Shown here one piece after another: positions 36,923 to 49,100 of a stretch of DNA of 64,000 nt. The notes beneath the pieces were generated by a model. It made no database searches and was not told where the DNA came from. It saw nothing but the letters and a program-made list of their open reading frames with translations. Location of the stretch: assembly GCA_963693305.1 (NCBI GenBank), contig OY855908.1:4392501-4456500 (forward strand). Reading direction: 5' to 3'. This DNA comes from Meandrina meandrites. Lineage: Eukaryota > Cnidaria > Anthozoa > Scleractinia > Meandrinidae. How positions within the stretch are numbered: position 1 is the stretch's first letter; each line of letters begins with the position of its first letter. Both the position numbers and the translations under genes were made by a program.

Positions 36923-37721
36923 AAGCGACCGTTAACTAGATTACAATTGAAATTTAACTGCGAAGAAAAAGAAAAAGACTGGTATCTAATAAAATGAAAC
37001 AATATTAATAATTAAAAACAAACAGATGAGTCTGCGGGAAAAGAAATATAAAATGCTAGTAAACAAAAAGTTTCTCACCGCCAACGTTTTCATTAAAGGC
37101 TGGCTTTAAATCACAAATTAACAATGTTTCCTTAATTTTAGAATGTTTAACTGACCGACCAGTTGCTAAGATATCAAAATTGTCCCATTTAATATTTTTT
37201 CTCGCAGACTCATCTGTTTGTTATTAATCGTCGTTCATTTAGAACTCAACTAATAGTAACAATAAAAAAAACTTTAATAATATTGTTTATTTCATTCGTA
37301 TTGTCAGTAATATTATTAATAATCATAAATATTCCATGAATTTTCATTAAATTTCGCAACTGCCCTTATTTTTCCTGTTAGGTCGACTTGTGGTTTCTCT
37401 CACACTATGTACGCCTGCAAACAAAAGAAAAGTAGACCTTCACCTTCTTAATTGCACTGAAATCACGTAACCGGAAACTCAACACAATTTTCTAAATGCC
37501 TCGAAAGTGGATACCTTATACAGCATTTCACAATCATTATCAAGAGCAAAAAGGAACAAGCAATTCTTATGGTTTACTTTAAAATTACTGTAGTATAATA
37601 TGCTGTTACAAAATAAACGGCATGCAGTGCCTGCGAAAGGAATGACGTCTCACAAGGGGTCTTAGATAATTTTTAGTCAAAAAATTAACGTAAATGAATT
37701 AGCTGACAACTTCTGTGTTGA

Positions 37722-37778
37722 TAGCCCGCGAACGCAGTCGAATTTCACAGCCGGAAATACGTCAGCGTTCGCAGGCTA
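37722..37778. repeat. Short inverted repeat TAGCCCGCGAACGC
   Basis: TAGCCCGCGAACGC mirrors GCGTTCGCAGGCTA with one mismatch over a 57-bp span. Confidence 0.5.
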
Positions 37779-40118
37779 CTGCGTTATCTTGTAGCATTGA
37801 TATACGATTACAAGGTCAAATCAAACGCTGTCTTAAATTGTGCACACTGTTTACTAAATCTAATAGACTTTGCCAAATATAATTTGTGTCTTTCGTTTAT
37901 ACCTTGTATCAGTCCTTTCTAACTGCCTTGGAGTATTTTGCCTTGGGTTTTACACACTCATTCCATTTTTCTATTTTTACATTTATAGTAGTGTGCAGAC
38001 CATTCTTGATTTTTTGGAAGATATGGAAAGTTCATCTGGTACATTGTACGATTTCGCCTTTCAATAATGTCGAATTAGCCCTTGTGGCGAGTTGTACCCG
38101 CCTAGACAGTCACTTTCTTCCAAACCAAAACAAAACCTTTAACAAACATAAAGCAAACGCTTTTGACTGCTTACCAACAACTATGTACTACACGACAGCA
38201 ATTAAACACTTTCTATATGACCGGAAATTAAAACACGCGACAAAATTTCTCTTATCAACAAAATGAACTTACTACGCTACGTATTTCATAAACAAACATC
38301 AAATCAGAAATTTACAACATAACCTAACTTATGACAGTGGCGGACAAAAAAGATGCGTCCCCAACACAACTGGGTGAAAATGATCAAAAACGTTATTTGC
38401 CGCAGAAGATCAAAAGCCAAAATGCATCAGTGACGCTATTCTCTGTGAGAGAAAATAAACACTTATCACTTACCTTCACGTTTGTTTGTCTGGAACAGTC
38501 CCTGAATTAGTAAATACATGTAGATTATTGGACTCTTTTCAGCTCAACGCAACTCAAACGGGCGAAAAACACAGCGAACGAAAACATCACACTGGCATCA
38601 GCCACGAAACTGCTGCATCGTTAACATCTGTCATAAAGTAATGGTCTTCGATCGCACGGAGCTATAAATCATTTTACGAATACGTAAATTTTACGATTTG
38701 AACTAATTCCGACTCCACCGCTTAAATAACACCAAAATAAAGATTTTACACTAAACAAACAACGGAGTAATCGTAAGTTATAGCTCCGCACGTTAAATAA
38801 CACCAAAATAAAGATTTCACACTAAACAAACAATGGAATTCGTAAAATTCTAAATAGGTAAATTATACATAACTCCTCGCGAGCAACGTGATTTGAACTC
38901 CGGCCAACCAGGCCTGGTCGCAGATCTGCGACGACGAAAACACGCGGCGTGCATTTTAAGAACCGGGCGGGCCCCAGGCCCCACCCGGTTAACAAAAACA
39001 ACCTACCTCAAACTATACCCAAAAATAAACTCATAAATTGATGACAATTCACTCTGTCCAGTGAAAATTTCTAGTAAACTGTTTCTTACTCCTTTAAACT
39101 GCACAAGATATTACCCTGATCGAACATCTCCTCCACAGTCAAACAGTGCACAATAAAACTACATCTGTTTTTAATTCTCCTCGATAAAATCTGTTTATCA
39201 CATTCTTCACATTTTTTGTCGGTATTACAAAGTAAAAGCGCCCTGAAACCACCGTGTAACACCCAACATTGTGTACCCACATTTACAATTTACTCTATGC
39301 CTTGCCACCCGCCTTAAAAATAAATACCTTAAAACTTTTCTTCGAGCAAAAACACATATAATGTACCACAAATTTACCATAAATTTATATCCATTGTCTT
39401 AACCTTGTTCACTTGTCACTTCGTGACCACACGTGAGATCTTACACGAAGTACTACTATAAGCAAAAGCTCCCCACACCAACTTCTCGTGTTACCATGGT
39501 AACACGCGACAAAAACTACTGTAAAATAGTCAACTTACATTTGTCCAAGCTTGTCCTACATTTGTGCAGACGTTAGAAACAAAAATCCTTAAAAATCCGT
39601 AGTTCAATTAAATATTTTCCTTTGGCAAAGTTGAAACCTAACACGAAACCTAGCACGATCGCGAGGTCTTGCACAATTCATGTTTAAGCAATGTTGAGGC
39701 CCTGCCAAGGGAAATTCCGACAAGCGACATAGTACAAAAAGTAGCGACAGCACATGGAATGAAATCGCAACAAAAGACAACCTTTCTCGCCAAAAAATCC
39801 GACAGCGACATCACGGTAGAGACACAAGGACAAAGAACAGGGGTTTGACATTTACATTAATTTGAAGACCGAGAATGGTTAAGAATAAGCCAGAAGTATT
39901 TTATTGGTCCAGATGTCTTGCCATACGCAGATCCCTAGGTGTTAAAGTGCACTGGCCATTACGTCTTCAGGTATGTTATATACAGGCATGCTAAGTTGTA
40001 TTGTAATACTTCTTGTAGCCTCGCTTTCATGTCACTTCCGGCTTACAGCGTACTCCGTTTATAGTGTGTATCCTCGAGAAATAGTTTTATTTCAGTGTGC
40101 TGTGTCATCATTGACGGG

Positions 40119-43100
40119 ATGAATTGCCCATCGGCTTTATTGCTGTTTGTCGGAGTTTTTCTGCCGTGTTTTTGCCTCGAATGTAAAGGTATGCTCGTAT
40201 TTGAAGTCTTTTACAATATGATGGGCCCATAAGTTAAATTTCTTTTAATCTAGAGATATAAGGTTACAGTGGAACCTCGATTTAACAGCGAACCTCTATG
40301 TAACGAAGTCTCGGTATAACCAACGATATTCGTCGCCACAGTAATAGTAAAATATATGGAAAAGAACCTCGATATGGCAAAATATGTTGGCTATAACGAG
40401 GTTTCGTCAGCGTTACATCGATCGAGGTTCCCTTGTGTACCTTCAGAATATTCCCATCAAAATTCTTAAATGTTCATACAAACTGCGAAGATTTTTTCCG
40501 TTTTCAGGAGGGAATGAAATGACTAGCTTTTTAAATTTGTAAGCTCCCTTCTGTATGTTGTAACATCGCATTCTTGTGCAAAATGCCCAAAGCGATCAGG
40601 TATTTTAATTTTCTTTCTTCATACTTTATCCGCGGCCGGGATATAAAGAAAACATGCTAAAGGAAACTTACTAATTGTTTCAGACGACGTCTGATATTGT
40701 TGTAAATTATTCAGCTGCATAATGTTGTTTGTTTATTTGGTATGGTGGCCACAAAATCCTGCAACTTCACTGACTGTTTTAAACAGTTCATCATTGTTTT
40801 AGTTGATATGTTAGTTTAAAATTATCATGCTTTTGAAAACATCACGCCACATATTTGCGTTTGTTTATTTCACACTTGCTTAGCCATCCAATATCGCGAC
40901 TTGCGTCACAATGGCAGAAGTTCTTTGCTGGAGGGAGAAAACATTGTTGAACAAGTTCATCATCACCGATCTAGAAGAGATCTTGCATTGACGAATCAAA
41001 CCGATTGTAAGAATGCAAGCTTATCCTGTAAGGATACAACAGAGAAGGTCAGCGTGTTTAAGGCCCGTTCCAAACGCCGCTCCACTCATGTGCCGAACCT
41101 AACTCAGTAAGGTTCGACCTTGGAGCGACTTTAGAGCGACAGGTGATTCAAACGGCGTATTTGTGTCGAACTTAATTCGCGGAAACAAGTCGTTAACAAT
41201 AATAATGTTGACTGAACGTCTGCGTTGAGGATGATAAAAGGTTTTTGCAGTCGAAATCAGCAAACTATTACGCAAGTTTTGCTATAATAATAATATTTGC
41301 GGAAAAGCAAATTCATTCCGCGAGATTTATATTATTTAAACTGGTTTTCTCTCGAGAATTAGTTTGTAAATGCTAATCTACAAATCTGATCTCACAAATT
41401 GGGGAAACAGCAAAAAGGAATTACCACCAAAACAATTTTCCCATGAAGTTCCGCTTCTCTTGAGCTGAACATATTAAAAGATAAACAAAATGCGAGCCCG
41501 GTGCAGTGAGCGAAGTAATTTCCCCGGAATTTTATGCCGTCGTGCTTCATGCATGACTGGTCAGACCTAGTCACGCCACTCCACTTTAGACCAATCATGA
41601 GCGCTGTTATATCGAAAATACATTACAGTAATTCATGCATTAGGTTCGGCACATGAGAAGAACGCCGTATGAATCAGCCGCCGCTCCAATGCCCGGGGGC
41701 GGGTACTCCCATATATGGGCTATATAGGTATGTGCCGCGGGTTAAGGTATGTTTTTTGAGGTTCTCGGTCCTTAAATAGGGTATCACTTTTGTTCCTTTT
41801 GGCATTGTGTTCCCGGTGTGATCCTTAGATAGGGTAGCTCAAATAAACGCCCAGCTAAACGAAAAAAAATTGTCTGTTAAAACTGAACTATCCGTCATTA
41901 AGTATTAACAAAGCGATTTTGAAAGATTTGAGCTTTACCGTGCGCGGTTAGCCGTTATTTCAGTCGTCACGCAATGGTTCTCCTCCCCTTGAATAGGGTG
42001 TCAATTTTCAGGTTTGGGCCTTAGAAAGGGAATTAATTTTCGTTTTCTTTATCCTTAGATAGAGTCAGGGTTTGAGAACGTTCGCGGCACACTCCTATCC
42101 TAAATTTAGGGGAGTACCCCCCCCCCCCCCGGGCTCCAATGCCGCATAGTGCGGCAGACCCTGCCGAACTTAATGTTGTTTGCCGAACCTAGTTAAAACT
42201 GCCGGACCAAACTGATTCAAACGCCGCTCTTCTGCCGTACTTTATTCACCAGTTAGGTTCGGCACATGAGTGGGGCGGCGTTTGGAACGGGCCTGACTTA
42301 TTGCCATTAAGCTCTATTTAGGAATTCAATTGTTAGCGAATCAAAAATAAGCAATGTAATAACGTTTGAGTCATAGCATTCAATTGTACATAAGAATCAC
42401 GAATAATTATATGACCTTGATTTAAGATGATTATCAACAAATCTGATTCAATATATATATCCTACCCTACTGACAAAATCTAAATCAGGAATTTAAATTT
42501 AAATGAAAGCGTTGCAATATGCGTCATTATTGAATTTACATCAAATGATAATGTAAATATAACACTTAACATGTAAATGCCAAATTCTTTCACAATTTTC
42601 TTACAAGCGCCAGCTAGCAGTAACTAACAACACACAGTCACTCTTTTCTGCTTTAATTTTTTTAGTCATCCAAACCTCTGCGCTTTTATGTATTTCATTA
42701 CAACCAAATATGGAAACAACGCAAAACTACAGTCAAAAACATTGTCCCTCAAATTACAAAATTTCGTATCCTTCGAAAATGACGAAAAATCGCTGTCACG
42801 ACGAAAATGACGAAAAATCGCAAGAGGGTCAACGAAAATGACGAAATTTATTCGCGAGCTGAAAGGGGGCAACGAAAACGACGAATTTGACGAAAATGAC
42901 GAAAAATCGCTGTCGCGACGAAAATGACGAAAAATTGCAAGAGGGTCGACGAAAATGACGAAATTTATTCGCGAGCTGAAAGGGGGCAACGAAAACGACG
43001 AATTTGACGAAAATGACGAAAAATCGCTGTCGCGACGAAAATGACGAAAAATTGCAAGAGGGTCGACGAAAATGACGAAATTTATTCGCGAGCTGAAAGG

Positions 43101-46100
43101 GGGCAACGAAAACGACGAATTTGACGAAAATGACGAAAAATCGCTGTCGCGACGAAAATGAAGAAAAATCGCAAGAGAGTCGACGAAAATGACGAAATTT
43201 ATTCGCGAGCTGAAAGGAAGGGGGCAACGAAAACGACGAATTTGACGAAAATGACGAAAAATCGCTGTCGCGACGAAAATGACGAAAAATCACAAGAGGG
43301 TCGACGAAAATGACGAAATTTATTCGCGAGCTGAAGGGAAGGGGGCAACAAAAATGATCACTACAAAATTTATTCCAGAGCTGCTGGGAAGTTTTCAATG
43401 TATAAACATACAACTTTAGCACAAGCCATAATTTGAAGTTTCACTCCCATTGAGACTTAAATTTTAAGGGAATGACTACAAAATTGTTATGAAATCTATA
43501 TTTTGCCTAAAAAAATGATTACATGATTATTAGCCAACAGGTTTAAGCAAGAGTTGGCATAATAAAAATATAATAATGAAAAGAAAACTTACGTGGCTAT
43601 GGGTTCTTCTGTTATTTCTGTCATTTTATTTGTAGGTAACATAGTGTCTTGTAACCATATCTTGTATTGTAAATATCCTCATAATTGGAGCAGCAGGACC
43701 ATTGAATCCATTATTGCAGTCAATCTTGTGACAGATGTCTTTAGTATTTGCCATAGGTTGAGTTGAAGCCAATAAAAGTGAATCCATCATATATAGTTTT
43801 TTTACAATCCGGACAGTTGTGAACTGTAATTAAAGTGACTCTTCGTGCTTTCTTTCCAGTTTCTTTCTGAAGTTGTTCAAAATATAAAAGTTCAATTCTA
43901 CATCCTTGTTGCTACTCCATGGACGAAAACAAAGTCTTGACATGCATATATAATAACAACAAAATTTAGGCATGATTTGACAGCCAAGGTGCACATTTCT
44001 TGCTGGAGATACGAGGCTTTGAAGTCTACGCCGATGTTTTCTTTCGTCCTCTAACCAGCTAAACACCAGCTACCACACGACGATTATGACCAGACGCCAA
44101 TGCATGGGGTACCTTTTAAAATTACACCAAATATTTCGTTGCTCCTTGGAATTGAAGAAGCTAGGGCATCTAACAGGATGCGGTGGTGCATGGTGCGGAT
44201 CCGATCCATAATTCGCAGATTTCCATATCTTCAGGGCATTTTCCGCTTAAAACAGAAAAACTTGTCTCATATTAATGATGAAGCAGCTGCTCACCATCCT
44301 CACAAACAGAAATTTCGAAGAAATTGATTATTTTGAGGCAGTTTTCCCCCTAAAATTATGCCGAAAACAGGCCACTTCGATTGTAAACAATTTTTAACCT
44401 CCAGGCGTTCCACGCGTGTTGTCGTGATGGGCCTGGGCACCAGTTTTGTTTTAACGCTGATTTCTATTGGACGAAAAGCACTACCATTTCAGCGAATGGC
44501 AGTGGTTATAAGATCCTGTATTGAAAACTCCAATCGCTATCACAATGGATGAATTTGTCGTCAAATCGGCTCATGAACATTCTCGTCCCCAGAGGCCGCG
44601 ATCCTTCTGGTCAGCGTCGGGGATCGAGACCTCTGGCCGCCTCCAAAACCGGAAGTCCGCGATTCACGGACTCATTGTCAAATATGACAAATCTGATTGG
44701 CTGAAAAACACCGAACGAGTACTCTGCGCATGCTCAGAAATTGGGAGCGGCCAGAGGTCTCGATCCCCGACGCTGACCAGAAGGATCGCGGCCTCTGGGG
44801 ACGAGAATGGCTCATGAATTAAAGAACGAGGTATATCCATGTGTAGCGTGCTTGTTTTGGCCGATGGTTTAAAGAACGAGGAATATTCATTTGTAGTGCG
44901 CTTGTTTCGGCTCATGGATTAAAGAACGAGGTATATTCCGTGTAGTATGCTTGTTTCGGCCGATGGTTTAAAGAACGAGGGATATTCATTTGTAGCGCTT
45001 TTGTTCCTTTAAAGAACGAGGTATATTCATGTCGAACGAGGTATATTCATGTGTAGCGTGCTTGTTTTGGCCGATGGTTTAAAGAACGAGGTATATTCAT
45101 GTGTAGCGCGCTTGTTTCGGCTCATGAATTAAAGAACGAGGTATATTCATGTGTAGTATGCTTGTTTTGGCCGATGGTTTAAAGACTGACGAGGTATATT
45201 CATGTGGAGCGCTCTTGTTCCTTTAAAGAACGAGGTATATTCATGTCGAAAGACGCCGGAATTTCCAAGACAATGAACTGCGAAAAATCGTTGACATGAC
45301 GGAAAACCGTCAAGGTTGCGAAAAATCGCAAATTTTGTAAATTTTGTCAAATCCGCAGGCAGGCTCAGGTGAAGTGTTCGAATTAGCATTTCAATACACT
45401 ACAAGACGCGGAAATTTGCAAGACAATAAACTGCGGAAAATCGTTAACATGACGAAAAACCGTCAAGGTAGCGAAAAATCGTTGCGTTTGCAGAATTTCG
45501 TCAAACACTAAATTTTGTAAGTGCGTTCAATACTGGACATAAGTGGCCAATAGTGGGACAGAATAACTAGACTTGGTTCATGTCATAATCAGCGGCCCAG
45601 GCGGGCTCCTTAGTGCCTGGGGAGTTATCCCTTGTGCTTACTCAGTCAAAGCAGTGGCTTGATTGCATTGCCACTAACAGAACCACATTGTCCGCGGCCA
45701 GGCCATTTCCGTCAATATTGCTTACTTTGAACCAGTTCTCAAAGTCATGGCCCTGCTACCGTTTCAGTCGTCGTGGACAATTTTTGCCTTGGATCTGGAC
45801 CTTTTCTGCATACGGTAAACCATCTGATCATCAAGACCAGAGGTTACGACGTTATTAAATGTCCTTTGTATTTGTGGTGTTCTGCCCTTCTTGCGTGTAG
45901 GTTATGGAGTCAAACAGGATTCACTGGATTAAAGCCACGCCGAAAAGACTTACAGTCTTAGCACCGCTCCATCTTGTTGCTCCCAACTTCAAATTTTCAC
46001 GCGCAGTGTCTCCTGCAGGAGACGGACATATTCGGTCTTGTCCCTACTGCCAGTTACTTTCTCTGTGCGTTGCAGCTGTAGGCCAATCTGAACATTAACT

Positions 46101-49100
46101 CGCATAGCTTGAAAGATGTAGTTTTGTGTCCAGCGGAACGATAAGCCATCACGAGAATAGGCAAATGGCTGTCCTTATGTCGTGGAGTTATGCCACAAAT
46201 TTTGGCAACATTCCCTCCATGGATTAGTTAAATGTCTCATTACCTTCCCGTCTCACAGTGAGTGGAGGGGTGTGGTTTAGTTTTATCCATTCCCAAAGCT
46301 GCACACATCTCGTGGAACGCCTTCGACTCAAAGTTCCTCACCTGGACAAAAAGAATCTTGGGACAGTGATCATGAACGAGTGACAAACGCCTTCACTAGA
46401 GCCTTTGCCTGTTGATCGGGAGTCGCATTATAGTATTCTGTCAGTTATGAAAGTTAAAATAGTTCCTAATAACGAGTAGGGGTTTTAAGACCTCCAAGGC
46501 GACAATCTCCAGCGGCGCACCCACATTGTAGCTCTGCAGGGGTGCGCGGGGTTGGCGGGAGAGACGTGCGTTGGAAGCGCAGAGGTCGCATGGCCGACAC
46601 CATTCCTTCACATCTTTTTAAGTACAGCCTTGCCGATAGAACCTTTCCTTCATTCAATGTAACCAGTATCCATTTGCTGGAAATGTGAAAATCAGCAAAA
46701 TCAAAATAGAAATAGACGCTATGCAATGACTATACTCTCATCAACAAAACTGTAAATGGTATCATCGCATAAATTCAGAATTAAATAAAGCCGGGCGATT
46801 GAAACTAACTGGGGAGGTCAGCTTTTAGGCTTGCCTAAATCTACATTAGTATTATAAAGGTACATGTAATCAGGCTCCTTGTCGGAATTTTGAGAGGTAA
46901 ACGTTATGGATTGATACCACCCACAGCCTTTTTCACTAATGTGAAAACGCTTAGACTTTCTAGCAATAAAATTATCTCTTTGTTGGAGCTTTGTAAATTT
47001 CAAAATTGATGTTCATTACAGTGCTTTCTTGGGTCAGTAAGGAGTATAAAATTTCCCTTAATTGGCAGTACAGTCGAACCTCTTTATGGGCACCAGATGG
47101 GCGAGTGTACTACTCACCTGAGAGGTTTAGAGTCGTATTTCGTATATCTCTGGTACCAAGTGGCATGAACTGTCCGTAAAGCACTGTATTTAATGGTCCA
47201 TAAATTATATAGAAGTGTCTGTATTATTGAAGCATCCGCAACTATGTTGTAAAATCACACCAAACACAGTGCAAGTAAAAATAGTTCATTCTTAAAGTGT
47301 TCATTGCCCCTTCAAATCTAGAGTTTTTTTCTTTTTTACTACAGGTGAACCATCGATATTATGTATCACAGATTGTCAAAAACGGACAAGGTTATTGGAT
47401 AGATGTTCAAGGAAACCCCAAACATATAGCACATACTCACCTCTCTGACGGCTATCTTTTACGGCAGGTAATGCATTATATGAGCTTTTATGTTGATGTG
47501 AGTCGTACTTGCAAAAAAATCATGATTTGACGTAATCTGTGTTTCCAGAAAATATCCTATTTACCCACTCCGGATCCATTGAAGATCATTTTGAATTCCA
47601 GGGGGAGGAGGGCTCGAAAGCCAAAGTTTTTAAAGGAAAAGTATGAAGCTAAACTGGAATTTCCGGGGGGTGAAGGGGTTCAAACCAGAAAAACCTTTCG
47701 CGGGGCGGGGGAAGGGGTGAGACAGGACATTTTTTTTTTCTGCAAAAGCGCTTTATTAAATAGTCTTTTGGCTGCTTGCTAACTTTAAGGCTTACCGGTA
47801 TCACAGCACAAGTTGGAGATCAGTCCTGGTGCCATGTGAGGTGTCTATTGTAGGTAATTGCATGTTCTTAAAGGGACACTGTCACCAGTTTCACTTCAAA
47901 AACTCAAGAGCCTAAAGACATATGGAAACTACGAATGTGGTCCAATTTTGTTAAAAATCACCATGAAAGTCTACTGAAGCGATAAACAAGTGATATTATT
48001 GTGATGCCATCAGGAACTTTAGATCTCAACTTGAAAAAGTCAGGCTGACTTTTTCAAGATTTGTCCTTGTGGACTGGAAAAACACCTAAAAATTGTCATA
48101 GCCCCCTTCTTCCTTCAACAATTTACTTTATATCTCCATCTTGATGTGCTAGGCGCATTTCGTGTACAAGAAGACCTATTCGCCAATTTTAGTACTTTTT
48201 CCCGAAAAGCATTAAAATCCCCGTGACAGTGTCCCTTTAAGCAAAGAGTTCAGTTGAGGGATGTCATCAGCAGGCCAGGCACTGGTATCATTTGATACAA
48301 TTTGTTACGCTATTGCCCCAATTAGAGGAATGTGCCATCTGTAAATAAAATGATTAATGGGCTTCTGACAGCCAGGGTACAAAAATAATTACAGTACAGG
48401 ACAGCTTTTGAAGTTCAGGCCGGTGTCTGCATGCCCTAGATTAGCACCTGACGGAAAGCAAAAATGATATGAAGTTGAAAATATCTCTGCTTATTAAGGT
48501 GGCTCCATATTTATTCCGGGCGCACTTGTCAATGACAAACTTTGGGTTATAACTTTTGAGGCTTTGAAGCGATGGCTGTGAAACTTTGGGAAACTGTTCA
48601 TCTATCATTCGGCAATAGTAATATGAAAATCGATTTAACTGGTTAAAAATATTTTTGATGTTACTGGCAATTAATTGAACCCCACTTTTTACAAAAAATC
48701 GAGTCCAGAAAAAAATTTTGCTGATAGATTTTGGCTAAACTTCTGAAATCAGCTAGTGACTAAATACATATTACAGTCAAGTTTCAGAAAAATCGTCGGA
48801 ACAGAACCGCTGAAATATTAAGGTCACCTAAATTCGACACTTGAATTCTATTGAAATGTTCTTTTCTTGGCGCCTGTTGTGAAAACAAGCTACGAACCCA
48901 AATTTCTGCGAGAAGCATCCCCAATGCTTGCTAAATCAATGTGCCTCGCCGATTTGCGATCATGACAACCGTTAAAAAGTATTTGCTTTCCCAATATACA
49001 TTACAAAATGATCGAAAATCTTCTCAAGCCAACAAAGTTACATTTTTCATAAATTTTCAAAATTACACCGTAGTTTAGTGTCAAACTCCTTCCAAACAAA

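Larger units (their letters stand above)
30934..40118. other. Intergenic region between the two PLXDC paralogues
   Basis: About 9.2 kb with no supported gene. It holds the 3' flank of copy 1 (AATAAA near 31331), a string of TIR elements listed separately, tandem repeats at 36359-36600, and a direct repeat of about 45 bp at 38723 and 38793 (AACACCAAAATAAAGATT). Open frames up to about 120 codons look non-coding. Confidence 0.6.

Noticed and set aside
42666..43422. Long - strand open frames (146 and 197 codons) rich in FSSF and RHFRR
   Set aside because: They translate the 117-bp satellite; the period is a multiple of three, so the frames stay open without coding.
43600..44066. Protein-like - strand pieces (e.g. 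ARRVTLITVHNCPDCKKTIY) in PLXDC copy 2 intron 2
   Set aside because: Frames break repeatedly and no family was recognised; possibly a decayed transposon, but unsupported.
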